Source: Casuarius casuarius
Taxonomy: Eukaryota > Chordata > Aves > Casuariiformes > Casuariidae
Reading direction: 5' to 3'
Assembly: GCA_003342895.1 (NCBI GenBank)
Contig: PTFA01000035.1
Location: 3,548,703-3,612,702 of the forward strand
Length of the DNA stretch: 64,000 bases
Both the position numbers and the translations under genes were made by a program. Every line of letters starts with the position of its first letter. The first letter of the stretch is position 1. Below the pieces are notes generated by a model. It was not told the origin of the DNA. It did no database searches and was given only the letters and a program-made list of their open reading frames with translations. Shown in pieces: positions 1 to 12,699 of this stretch.

Positions 1-3000
1 TCCCTGCAGATCCCTCTCCTGTCTCTTTTTCATCTTGAAAAGTGGCTACAATTAGTCTACCACTTGCTTCTCAGCCTTTAAGCAACTTTCATTTCAAAAA
101 ACAACCTTTTCCCCAGCCTTGTGACAACTTACTTTCTGCAACAATCTTTGTCGCGAAACCTTCTCACATGAGTCTTTGTTTCTTCCATCCTGGAAAATGG
201 GATGGGGAACTGCTACAGACTTTTTTTCTCTTCATTTAGAATGACCACAGTACTCAGGTTTCCTCTGCATCCCCTCGGTCACTCAACTTCCTTGACCAAG
301 TGAAGCATGGAGGAACAAAGTAACCAGTCTGTTGCTTCCAAAGGAATTAGTAAAGGCAGGAAACAACTCTTAAGATACTTGCCTCTATCTGCTCTTCTGG
401 GAATGCTACAATGTTGCTAGGAGTAGGTGCCATCTTTCTCTCACAGCAACTTTGATCACTGGCTCCATTTCAGGCGATGCAAATGGCACAAGCAGACAAA
501 CTGAAACATGTATTCCCAGCATGATTGGAATCTCTTCTCCTACTGTGGTAAAACTAGGATCAGCCATCACCAGAAAGTACTTATAAGAGCTGGCAGCACA
601 ACCTATAGATGAAATCAATGTCACCCTGTGAGGGCAAACATGACCATCACACAGACTGCTCAAGGAGTCTTGTCAAAAAGTTCTGTTCTTTTAGGGAGTC
701 ATTTTTAGGAAGATTAGCCAGGCAGGTGCAGCTCCACACCACACGCAACAGAACTGAACACTCTAGTGCCCTGCAGAAATATGACTTATAGAAGTAGAAA
801 AGGAAAGAGGCATTTGGGTCAGCATTTATTGAAAATTAGTAGGTGGAGAACTTGTTTGTACTGAGAATTTGTTAAGTTGGAGGAGCAGCAAACAAGGTTT
901 TTCCTCCCTGTAATCCTGTGCCTATAAGGATAGATTTCACTCCTATCTGATCCCTTTCAGAGAGAAATGGTCTGGCTTTGTCAAGAGGAAGTGCATATGT
1001 CATTGAGACAAATGTATTTCTTTATTAAATGAATTCCTGTACGTAAGACCTATTCCATTTAAGCTCAGACGGAATCATACTATGCCCATGGCATTTGTTT
1101 ACTTTTTGATCTACTAAAGAAAAATTATATGCACACTATCCTGAATGCATCTGACTATTCTTGACAGTGCCATCAGTAAGATGATGAAAGTGCAGAATTC
1201 TTTGTAAAAACAAATGCTTGGGAAAAAAAATGTAAAAGAACCATGGTGTTTACTTTCTTAAAGAAATTATGGTAGAGCCTTGGGAAGAATGATTCTTTTC
1301 TTCACTGCTCCTTTCTTGTCAGTCGCTTCACCCCTTTGTTGTGTTTGTCTGTTAACCCCAACTGCAACATGCATGTGCTGCTTGACTGGCTAGATGACCT
1401 CAGTTACAATAGCTATGAGTGGGGGGAAAAAGAGTCAGGAGTTTATAACACATGGACCTCTTTCTGAAATGCCAACTTCAGTTTGCCTGGAGGCCGTGGT
1501 TCACATACATACAACATACAGTTAGTCTTTAAAGAGTTAAAACATTATCCTTGAGAAACAAGGGGAAAAAATACATTTAGAAATGGGAGGAAGCTATTTC
1601 TGTGAGACAATCATTGCTTTCAGGTCCCACTGGGAAACAATAGAAGTTTCACCTCCCCATAACTGGAATCGCTCAGAGAGGCGGATGCTAAGCACTTTGT
1701 ACACTAGGTCCTACTTGTTTAGTCTGCTAGACTATATTCCAGCCCAGTGTCCTCAGCTTACCTCATTGTGCCCAGCCCCTACAGCACCTGAAACCACCTG
1801 ACTACCAGGCCAATGTTATACCACATCTCATTTCCTTCGAGTCATATTTTTTATATCTGTAATAACTCTCATTTGGGTGAATGGTGCTTTGTACTCCAGC
1901 AGTCAAATGAAATTTAGGATTGTAACAAAACTTGCTATGATGCATCAGAGCTAGTATTCATAACAAATACTGTTTAACAGGAACATTATTATTTATGGAG
2001 AAAAATGGTTCTGAAAATGAACTCCTACACATGTTTAATGTCTTCTTCCCTTTACTTTTACTCTAGGTAGCAGGAAGGACTTAGAAAAACAATACAACCC
2101 AAAACACTGAAAAATGCCATGATCCTTTCTAATGACTAACTCCATGCAAAACTGCTTTTTCTTTTCTTTTTTTTTTAATTTTCAGTTCAAGAGTTCTTCA
2201 ATCTACTGTATATCAATAGATAAAACCTGACAAAAATGTTCATTCAGAAGGAATCTTAAATTAAACGCCAATCTAATAAAGGCCATTTGTCTTCTCTATG
2301 ACTCACATCCAAGAACGAAGGAAATATAATGTAGATTCTCTTTGTCACGACCCCTTTTTCATTTCTTATTTGCTAATGTATATCGGATTATTGAATTTTG
2401 GAAAGTGATGAGGAGAAGATTTGGTAAGTGCTTCACCCTAGAAGCTTTAATTATTATTTTTTTAATTATTATATTTGAGTTTCAAATAAAGTTGAAGTAT
2501 TTAAGAGCTGAAGTGGCATAATTAAAGCTAACTGAAAGACACCTGCACAGCCTAATTGAGGCTGTTTTTCACTTTATACCCCCAAACAGTAACGATGCGC
2601 CTAGAGGTTATCACAGAAACTACAGAAAATTCGCTTAGAACAAGGCAAGTGTGGAGGGGTACGGAGTATCACATTGCTTTTAAGAGGAGATCCACACCCA
2701 GACGATGCGCCTCAATCCCTAGTCCACCACAGAGAAATGCCCCCCAACATTTCAGGACACAGCAGAACTGTAGAGTGTGAGCTCCTTGGATTGGGTACTG
2801 GAAATACTTTCTTTGGCTGTGAATCAACATGGGAACCGGAGTTCATTTCATGCACATGTTGCTGATTATTAGGACCACAGAACAACCGCAACGATGGAAG
2901 CCAGAAGCTTCTACGTTAACAGGAGTGTCAGCATAGGCATGCTTATACGTGGCACCTCTATTGCTGCCGGTGCACATTAATGCTTTCTGTTTACATGAGA

Positions 3001-4530
3001 AAAACCGGGCTTGTTCAGGCATCCTGTTTACAATCTGCAAAAGCCCACAGCCATCCTTTAGAAACTAACATCTGGTAACAACAGCTAACTTCTTTCTGCT
3101 GTTCAGCCTGGTAAGTGCAAACTGCAATGCACTGGGTAGAGATTTTAAACTATGTATTTTCACGATAAGCAAGAGGAAAAAGCAAACAACTACTGTGACA
3201 GAGTAGAAAACACCAGGTATCACTTCAAACTCCTCAAACCTGGTTAGACAACATTTAAAAGCTAAGAGCTAGATTTAGGTCTGTGTGACGATGGCTTCTG
3301 CCCTCTAAATCCGTAGGTTATTACTCCAGCGGATGGAGTGGATTTTGCTAAGGGAATTCCCTCAGTCAGTAAGTACCTCTTCAGATAGAGGCACTATCAG
3401 GCAAGAGTGAAACCAGCATCACTTATTCTAGCCAGACACACCAGCTCATTTTTGGTTGACCCTCACCTGTAATTTATAGCTACTCTCCTTTCTTAAAAGT
3501 CTTGAAAGGAATAAGCAGGATAAATGTGACTTCCCTTTCCCACAATGTAAACAAGCAGATTTAAAAAAAAAAAAAAAAAAAAAAAAGCTTTTTTTTCCCC
3601 CCCCAGAAGCAGAGGGGTTAGTAATTAATTGTGAAAATGCCTCAAACACTGCATTGTCACCAAAGAAAAACAAAATACATGTATTTATCACAGTTTGATG
3701 ATGTATTTTGGGTTATTCTTGACTACTAGGCCTAATGCTGACTACTGGAGTTCACACCACCATGGTACCCCTTTAGCTAGATATATATGCCAGTTTTGAT
3801 CAGTGTGTACACATATTTATACATATTCACATACTCACACACACATACATGCACTTGTGCATGTTTTACAAGAAAAACGTGAGGAATTGGTAGGGGAAAG
3901 CTTAATACAATCATTCACTTTGGTATGGAAACTACCACGTAAAAAGGACTGTCTCAATCAGTTCGGAGCATGACTTCTTTGGCTTGTAAACAAGGTATTT
4001 ACAAAAACCAATACTGTTTACAAAAGCAAATGTTGTTGGCATATTAGAAATATGTCACTTAAGAATAATTACTTAATTTGTGAGATATCTTAATGTACAC
4101 AAGGTGTCTTCAGTTAATTTGACTTTGAAAACCGCGAAGTGCAGTTAGGCCTAGCACAAGATTTTCAAAATCAACTCAATAATGAAATATATGGATAAAA
4201 CTACACATTTATCAATAAGTGTTGAATGGGTTTACTTCCATATCAGTTAAACAGACAGCCAACACGTGCCTTTCCTATGAATATTGGTGGATCAGAGAGA
4301 AAACACTGTTATGAGATTTCATGGTCAATACCATGGCAGATGATTTTGACCAGCAAATCAAGTCCTAGACATGAGCTCTACCTGTGATACTGCTTTCTGC
4401 TGCATCCTGTGACATATCACATATCTTTTTGCCACAATGTCCCCAGAAGGTAAACACTCACTCACCTCAAAGTATTTGACGATCAGTTTACAGGGCTCAT
4501 ATACCTAGACAGTGTCAACATAAAGGAAGA
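1..4530. other. intergenic, no gene seen
   Basis: AT-rich. It contains an A24 tract and a CA/TA-rich patch near 3815-3850. The stretch 2440-2560 is a weak candidate for conserved non-coding DNA (TAATTA-type words). No credible exon. Confidence 0.75.
3563..3586 (+). repeat. 24-base poly(A) tract
   Basis: A24 followed by GC, a T9 run and a C8 run. No coding or retrocopy sequence is recognisable upstream, so I treat it as a simple repeat. Confidence 0.95.
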
Positions 4531-4660
4531 CATTCAGCACTTTGCAATATGTGGTGTTCCTTGCAGGATCAAACCTAACTGTAAAGCTCTTTGAAGATCA
4601 AATACTTGCTGACTAAATGTAGTCTACTTGAGGGCAGAATTTGCCTTTAAAAGCTTAAAA
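4531..4660. repeat. ancient repeat copy A
   Basis: Shares ordered words with 5174-5290: cattcagcac, a gatcaaa block, gaagatcaa-tac, gct and a final gcctttaaaagcttaaaa-like end. About two thirds of words are alike by eye. Confidence 0.45.
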
Positions 4661-5173
4661 AGGAACTATTGCATATATTTATTAGTCAAATCATCACCTG
4701 TGCCACTGATTTACAGACTAGCAATCAAGATCTGACCTCAGGATTTTCAAACTATACTAAAACTAGGGTCAGAGCAAGTAATGAAGAATAATACAATTGG
4801 ATTCCAAAGGATTTGGATCATTTAGGTAATTAGGCCAGCAGATGGCAAATGCAGTTCAGTGCTGAAAAATGTAAAATAATTGGTCTGGGAATATGTGCTA
4901 AATGGAACAATCATATAGCATGATGATTAAGAAAAAGGATTATTTGTGGGGAAAAAAAATTAAACCATGCAGACTCGCGTACAAAGAAAAAAAGAGACAG
5001 GGATAAGCTATGACAACATATCAGCAAATGAATAAAATATAAAAAGAAAGTGATAGAAGGCATTGGTTAGCTCCTATGAGGCATAATACGTGTGAACTAT
5101 TTTTATGATCAAGAGATTCAAGCAGGAAGTGATTTAATTAGGTAACAACAACTACTGTAAGTATAAGCAGAAG

Positions 5174-5290
5174 CATTCAGCACCTTACAGGATGCGTTTG
5201 GCGTCACACAGCATCAAATTCAAAGTCCGCAAAGTTGTCTGAAGATCAAGTACGCTAGGATAAAACTAAGGCCTTTTGAAACTTAAAACT
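5174..5290. repeat. ancient repeat copy B
   Basis: Partner of 4531-4660, same orientation, 640 bases downstream. Family not known to me. Confidence 0.45.
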
Positions 5291-5370
5291 AAAAGCCAAA
5301 ACAAGCCTGGATAATGCGAGAAACACTAACCTATCTGATTAATAGTCAATATCTCAACATAGAAGTGACT

Positions 5371-5394
5371 CAGGGAGACTTCTCAGTCTCCCTG
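5371..5394. repeat. perfect 10-base-pair hairpin with a 4-base loop
   Basis: cagggagact, loop tctc, agtctccctg. The arms are exact reverse complements; pairing stops at the flanks. Confidence 0.95.
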
Positions 5395-5450
5395 TTGGAA
5401 TTATTGGGTTTTGTGTATGAGAACAAAATGCAAGCTCCTGGTCTGAACTA

Positions 5451-5530
5451 CGCAGACCAAGGACTTGGGACTTTGGTCTCTCTAAACACAACTCTAATCA
5501 CTGCACCATCAGCTATTCTAGAGCAAACTG
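5451..5530 (-). mobile_element. degenerate tRNA-like (SINE-type) fragment, antisense
   Basis: On the minus strand it reads gatggtgcagtgattagag (like a tRNA A box) and then agtcccaagtcc (a decayed B box, normally ggttcaagtcc), as in tRNA-derived repeats of reptiles. It is too decayed to be a tRNA gene. Confidence 0.4.
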
Positions 5531-8500
5531 CCCATATCTGTCCTAAAGTTAAGGTCCCTTTTCTAATACAAATTTCATCAAAACTAATATGATCTTATAA
5601 AAGGTTGAAAATGCCATTTTTGTAAAGACTGCAACAAAAAGTTGATCCTTTAGAAGATTCAATAGGTGACTATGGCATATTAATTATTTTTTATGTAGAT
5701 GTAAAATCCCAGTTCTAAGTACTGTATTGTCCAAATAAGATAAAACACAACAAATGGTGACAATAACAAAGAGTAGGGGGTAATTGGATAAGGGATGCAA
5801 CTGTGAAAAATCATTGCAGGGCTGTCATTTCTGGTACAAACCATTACTTTTAAGAAGTAATATAATACAGATGTGAAGACTAAGCTAAAAGAAAGATTTG
5901 TGGAGCACTGAGTAGCAGGCACTGGTACACTTAAAGGATGCTATCACATACAACCAATGACATTCCAGGACAATGTGAGTTAGGAGGAAAAATGCAGGCA
6001 GCCATGGCCCGTTTTCATTGAAAAAGATGATGGAGAGCTGTGACAAAATGGAGATTTTTGGAACTACTGACTGTTGTTACAGAGTTATATTTTTCACATT
6101 GGCAAAAAGCAAAATTTTTAATAAAAATCAATCCTGTTGGCACCATTAGATTTATTTGGAGCTCTATACAATGGGAGCAGGATTCATGTCCAAAACTTCA
6201 AAGCTATAAAACAAGAACCAAAACTTAAAAATTACAATATAACAAGAAATGTGCAAAGCACCTGCATATACTAGGAAATAAATACTGATATACATCACTG
6301 AAAGCCTCAAAAATAACGTAGCTTATCAAAGACCGTAGTGGATTCTTCATCAATGGAAAAATTCAGCCAATTTCAGCTGCCATTTTAAAGCATAACATCT
6401 ACCTTAGGCAAGTATGACAAGATATCTGTGAATCTACACAGAGTGATTTGATTGTTGTTTCTTTAAGCGTGCTTATTTAAAAGAGAAGAAAACAACAGAA
6501 GGTCTGTAAAGAGCAGACAGGTGGGATTATGATACCAATAAATATTAAAAAGCACACTCTTAATCCTAAAATATCTTTTGTTCTTACAAAAGAACTGCAA
6601 CATTCTTCCTTTACACCATTAATTCCCATTCTCATCTTAACCTGGTAACTTTATTTTGTACTTGAGCTATCACATGAGAGTGCTTTGAGTGCTTTTCTCT
6701 GATTGCACTGGCAGAGTTACATGAACCATTACCTATCATTACCTTTATTTCAAACCTGTCACTTCTTCCCCTTTGTAGCCAACAAGCTGTAAGAAGGGGA
6801 GAAAATGCAGTCTCTATCAGAGAATAAAATAACCCATACAAAGATGAGCTGAAAGGAACATGTGAACAAAGGAGGAGGGAGGGTGAAAAAAGGGAGAGAT
6901 GAGAGTCTTGATAAATCTGCTCTCTGTGCAAAGGACATTCTACTCTCCTGCTATAAAAAAAAAAAAATGCCTAAAACACAATGCACACTGGAGCTGGCTT
7001 CTGCTCATGATTCTCCTTTCTCCTGCCACGCCTTGTACTTAAAATACCTCAAACATTCCACAGATATTATGCAAATAAAAATAATATTGATACCACTGCC
7101 TCATGTGTGGAAAAACGTACATAACTGGAGCTTAAGTGCATGAGACAAGATGCATTTCCCTCAAAGCTGTGCATCTCTTATGAGGTGCTTTTCAGTAAAT
7201 CCTTCATGAGCCACACAATGGGCTGTGAGCCATTAATGTTAATTAGATGGCCCCCTCTAACTCTAGTGCTGCCAGTGACACGTTAATGACCTCAAAATGC
7301 ACTTGGATTTGGAACTTTTTTCCCCCCGGGTGTGTGCCAGGCTGCCTTACCTCTGTAAAGCCGTGGCATGCTCCAGCTGCTGCTGCACATGTATGGAATG
7401 CCATTCCCACTTGCAGTAACATGCACTGTTAGCCAAACACTGAAGGAAATTAACCATTATACAGAGCACTGCAGATAAAGCTCAGAGACTAAAACACGCC
7501 AGTAAGCCTTGATTTGTCCGCTTGAAACGCTCAAAGAGGCTGCACGCATTTGCACATTGATGGGGGTACTGACAGACAGACCATCATGAAGGCAACCAAC
7601 TTAATGCAGCAGAAACATTCCAGAAGCTTGTTTAATCACACTCAATGCACCACAAAGTTCGCAAGTCAATTCCTTAACATCTTAAAACAAACAACGACAA
7701 CAAAAAAACAAAACAAAAACCCACACAAAACAACAACAAAAAAACAGAGTCAAATTCACCCCAGTGTAACACCCTAGAGTTAATGCCATGAACTATGGTA
7801 TTCCACCATCTCTCAGCAAGCACATTATTAGGAGGCGAAGAAATACAAAAGATCAGTTATCCATGTACTCTAGCAGTGTAATGGAAGCCACTAGAAATAA
7901 CCAGAGGAAATAACGTAATGAATTGGCAAACAGACAGCTGGATTCACTATTATTCCTCATTTGGCCATTAAACCTCTACAGACCAAGCTGAAAACTCACA
8001 TATTTTTTCCACCCTAGCATATGAATGTAAGGGAAAGAAATCCAGCAAAGGCACAAAATGACATGCAAGTATCCCTTGAAAGCAAATGCCCTTTGAAAAT
8101 ACTAGATTATTCGATTGAATTGATTGACAACAAATGTCCAAGTTTAGTAGAGAGTCTGACAACTTTTATCTCCAAAGCTATCCAAAAAAAGAAGATGGAA
8201 ATATCTGGGATATGTGTTAAAAATGAAGCCATCTGTGCTGGTAGGCATGTTATTGGGCAGCTGCAGGGAACTGTAAAGAGTCGGTTGAAGAAACCTGCTA
8301 AGGAACATGAATAGAGGGAAAACTTACAAGACTCAACAGCACAGAGGATACGCAAACAGTGACAGAACACAGACAGTGGTAGCTGAGCCCAACTGATAGC
8401 CAGGGATAGCTGATAAAGGCCATCTGATGGCACAGAAAAGGAGTTGAGATTCAGAAGCAGATTTCTCATCTTGTTTTGAGAAGATTTATATCCATGCTTT

Positions 8501-10629
8501 ACAGTCCACATACATGCTCCTTCTGGACTGTGACTTACTAATACCTCAAAGAGCAAAACAATTTGTAAACCTACAATAATCTTTTTCCTCAAGGTTGCTT
8601 GTTGCTTATAGGATCTCTTCTGTCCTGCCATTTCCTTTGAAAAGTGCCTTAGTAGTAACTAGTGCAGTTAAAATACGAGGCTTAAATCAGTTTAAACTTG
8701 TCCTTTTAGTGTGGTTTTAGTACAGGTAAAGATGTTCCCACTTTTTCCCCCTCAATCTAGCTAATGGCAGTCAACAGTGCTAGGATGTGGGGAGATTTCT
8801 GTGACAAGGAGAGGAAGATGCTCAAATAAAAGCTGTTCCAAGAGCACAGATGGTGCAAGAAAAAGCCTGAAGGATAAAATAAGAGAAAATAGTAGCTAAT
8901 AGCAGAGAAAAGTTATGATGATGGCAGTATATATTTCTAGGAGCTAATACACAGCTTGTCACACCACCTAAAAAGATCATAGGTTAGCAAGTACGAGACC
9001 CAGAATGCAATAATGACATTGCACATTCCACCCAAAACAGAATTCAAATTCGAATTTTATTTTCATTTCAATACATGAATACATTCATTGAAGGCTACAG
9101 GACTATGCTCTAACTACAAAAGATGCATGTAAGTTCAGATATTAAAAAAAACAAAAAAACCCACACCCCTATTTCAGTGCTTGGATCCAAAAGTAATCAG
9201 GGAGAGTCAGAGAAAAACATGCCCACTCAGAGGCAGGAAGGAAAAGACCTTGAAGAAAAGAGAATGAGGAAAGAGGAGAGGGAGAGAAAGCAGATCCCAA
9301 AAGCAGGAAGAAGTCTGCAAACTGCACTACAATGACAACATTGTAATTTGCTCATATTGGCTTTGTTACAACATGTGAAATAATGTTCAGATACAGCTAC
9401 AGCAAAACACATTCTGCTATAAATAAAGGAAATCTTTAATTTCCACAGGAAAAGGTCAAAATATAGGAAACACATCAGGCCATTGTCTGCTGGACTACAT
9501 ACAGTCAGAATATATCAAGTCTTATTATTACCATTACTTCATTTGAATTACAATAGCCCCTATAGTCCAGTGAGTAACTTCCAAAGGTTCGATCACTGCT
9601 TCAGAGGATTCCGAATCTAAGACAGTGCACACAAGAGGGCTGGGAGAATATTAAAGCTTATCCTTTCAAAAAGCAAGTATCAGCTTCCTCCACTAGCGCT
9701 CTAACTAGCCAAAAAATAAGAAATATCTAGTCCACGATTTATATTATCCCAAGCTTGGGGAAAATCTGTTATCTATTCATAAATGCTTCCCTCTAAAGAA
9801 CAGCATATGGGGGAATGAGAACTGACTCAAATTCTAATAAGGTCCCACTGAATAGATTTGCACTCCCATCATGTGCAGTACCATGCGTGGTCATGGAACT
9901 GAAACATCTGATACACACCTCTCTCATGTGCTCAGACTAAAGAAGAGCAAGACACTAATCAGCAGGGGGGGAATATGCTTTCCGGAAGGGTTCCATTTCA
10001 TGGGGCTCCACTAAGTGGACATCTGCAGCTGCAACACACACTTCCACATTCTCTTGTAGTCTGCAAAATGGGAAAGATGATGCTGGCTGACAGATAGCAA
10101 TCACATTGACTAACTGCTTCTGGCATTTGTGCTCATACAGAAGGAGAGATGTTAAAATACTGCCCTGCAAATGAAATTGAAAGCCCAAAATGTGCTGCGA
10201 TGCAAGCAAGTTTTATGAGTGTTTCCTTCACTACACAACATTTGAGGAGTATGTACTAAGTCTTTCCAAATTTGACTTGAGAGTTATACAAGACCAAAAA
10301 TCCTGAAAACGTGTATAAAGAACTTGAACTCTTTAGAGGAGAGGAGTCCAACTGTCATAGCATTCCTTTCCTTCTCTCCTTCACTTCAATGGCCTTTATA
10401 TGCATATCATTTACAGATAGTATTTTAGCAGACCTCCTAGTGAGAGCAGGGAGCACAACTTATGCACATGATGTTTCTCTGCTACACCATGAATTTACAG
10501 CTGAAATGCTAGGTGAGAACAAACATCAGTCAGCTGGATTTAACTTCTCTTCTGCAGTCTGTTCTCTCGGAGCTTTTCAGAGGCAGTATGCAAACAAGCA
10601 GCTTATGGATGGAAAAGAAAGCCATAGTC
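5531..10629. other. intergenic, no gene seen
   Basis: AT-rich sequence with an A13 run near 6956, an A/C-rich tract at 7684-7746, a short ancient-repeat-like piece at about 7746-7776 and a possible conserved non-coding block at 7141-7320. Open frames up to 174 codons (minus strand, 8107-8631) show no family features. Confidence 0.75.
7684..7746 (+). repeat. A/C-rich low-complexity tract
   Basis: Irregular AAAC, AAC and A-run mixture. Simple repeat. Confidence 0.9.
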
Positions 10630-10705
10630 ATAAATATTGTCCCTGTTACTGTTTGTGTTACTATGGTGCCTGAGTAACACAGGCCATTCTGTTAAGCACT
10701 ATACG

Positions 10706-10752
<47 letters not shown>

Positions 10753-11560
10753 AGTGCACCACAAAGCACTACCACAACTTAAATACAAGACAGCAGATGG
10801 CAAAAGAGAAGAAAATACAAGGAAACAATGGGATAATACTGGCCAGAATGAAGAGTGGTGATCTCAGCATAACAGCAGCTTATCTGTCAATAAACCTCTG
10901 TAAACACCACCGTAGAAGAAAGTTTTTAGAAGGGATTTGAAGGAGGATGATCAGCAGCTCTGTGCCTCTTAATGAGAAAAAGCATGAAAGAAAAGTGTTT
11001 AAAATTTTAAACAGGTTATGGTGTTTGGCAACTGGAGGCAGTAATAAACATTTTAATAATGCTAGAGATGCGATAGGTGGGGGAGAATAAAGAGCCTTGA
11101 AAGCAAATACCTTACATTTAATGTGACAGTTTAGATGGAACTAGTTGATGGAGTCAAGGAAAGAAGTGACAATGGTCAAAATGAGAGCTCGGAAAATCGT
11201 ATTTAGAGTAGCAATCATCATTGACATGAATGGGTCAGAACTGCATTGCCAAGGCTAGGAAAAAGGATGCTGGCATAATCAAGGGATATGAGAGAAAGAA
11301 GTACGAGAATGGCTGGCAGAGGAAACTAAGGGCTCTATTTTAGCTATTTTGAGCTTCAGCAAGTGCACAGACAGACCCAAGGAGATAGCAGATAGGCCAA
11401 GATCTTACTTTGATCACAGAAGCAGTAAAATACTTCTGGATCTTGTCAGCACAGGGAAGGCATACGCACTTATCCTTACAAATTAGATCTTTAGAAGATG
11501 AGATTCTGAGAGAGAACATAAGGCCAGAAAGAGCAAAGCCTTTACAGACTATGGATGCAA
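10630..11560. mobile_element. ancient interspersed element of uncertain family with an internal A43 tract
   Basis: From tgttactatggtgcctgag, through acaaggaaacaatgggataa, agaagggatttgaaggagga, aataaagagccttgaaagca and on to about 11.5 kb, the order of blocks follows an interspersed repeat I remember from turtle, crocodile and bird genomes. I cannot name the family with confidence. It is heavily diverged and has no coding capacity. The limits are approximate. Confidence 0.5.
10706..10748 (+). repeat. 43-base poly(A) tract
   Basis: Uninterrupted A43, the longest homopolymer in the window. It lies inside the ancient element at 10630-11560, not at the end of a retrocopy: sequence matching that element continues on both sides. 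Confidence 0.97.
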
Positions 11561-11719
11561 ATTGGGATGATCGAACAGACTCATCAGACAGACCGAAGTA
11601 GCACTAAGATTCAGGAAGCACAAGAAATGAGTTCAGCGTATTCTATGTACTACATAAAAGCCACGACAACAAACATGGCAAACAAAATACCAGTTGTTGA
11701 TCCTGAACCTTACCATTTC

Positions 11720-11750
11720 TGTGTGCGTGCGCGCACATATGCATGTGTGT
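11720..11750. repeat. 31-base perfectly alternating purine-pyrimidine tract
   Basis: tgtgtgcgtgcgcgcacata continuing to ...tgcatgtgtgt alternates pyrimidine and purine at every one of 31 positions and has a CG-rich centre. Such tracts can adopt Z-DNA. Confidence 0.9.
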
Positions 11751-12481
11751 TAAAAAGTAGAGAGAAACTAGAACCTCAACTAAGAGGCTGCTAATTCTTG
11801 ACTGACAAGGGAATCTAGTAACCACACGGGAAAAAGTGCACTAGCCTGACCAAACTACTGACTGGAGACAATGCACACAGCTTGTCAATATTTAAACTGC
11901 ATCTTCTAAATAGATTAGCAAAGAAAAACAAACACAGGAAAGTCTCTAGTGTCACTTGCCAGCTTCCTACATCCTAGAGCTCTCTGCTGGGCTTTATGCC
12001 AAGACAGTTTTTGGTGGATTGATTCCTCCAGACAAAAGAAATAAATTCATGCTTATCCTATTGGACCTCACTATGACATTTACTACCATCAGTTATCACT
12101 ACTCTCATATCTTCTAGAAAACTGCAGGGCTGAATGGAAATGCCTGAAATATTTTGAGATCTTTCAATCCGCATGAATCCAGACACCACCATGAGTTACT
12201 TCTCCTCTACTTCTAACACCCCCATCTGAAGGGTATCACAAAGTTCACTCCTTTCCTAACCCCTGTTAAGAATCTGTTAAACCCTACCAAACAATTCTCT
12301 TTTATGCTAAAGGCTAATGACACAGTATAACTCAAGACCCTACCAACCTGCAGACATCCTCAGGTTTTTTTTCATATATTTTTTTCTGTCATAAAAGAGT
12401 GTTTTCAATTTTTTAAATGACTGATGAAAATCATCACATGGATGAAGATGATGGGGAGAGATACAAGACACAGCAATGATT

Positions 12482-12508
12482 AAAAAAAAAAAAATCTCTC
12501 TCTCTCTT
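12482..12508 (+). repeat. A run followed by (CT)n microsatellite
   Basis: About 13 A, then T and roughly seven CT units. Confidence 0.9.
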
Positions 12509-12699
12509 CTTTGGAAGTTCCCAGAATACCGAGTACCTCAGTTGTCAGATAATTAAAACCTCTCAGGCAATGTCATGGACTTTGCATTACAAACCCAATA
12601 TAACCAGACAATACAGAAAAGGCTGCCCCTTAGTCTTCACAGGCAGACTCTGCTCACAGACCTCTTTTGGTATCAGAATAGTTTGAGAAGGAGAAGTGC

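Larger units (their letters stand above)
11561..12699. other. intergenic, simple repeats only
   Basis: Holds the alternating purine-pyrimidine tract and a CT microsatellite. No gene seen. Confidence 0.75.

Noticed and set aside
3563..3586. processed-pseudogene poly(A) tail
   Set aside because: No gene-like sequence precedes it and no target-site duplication is visible.
5314..5592. 92-codon open frame
   Set aside because: Overlaps the hairpin and tRNA-like repeat remnant; no protein family.
8107..8631. 174-codon minus-strand open frame
   Set aside because: No recognisable domain. Composition and codon pattern look random, and there are no flanking splice signals that join it to anything.
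10637..10861. open frame with a poly-Lys run
   Set aside because: The Lys run is translation of the A43 tract inside a repeat.
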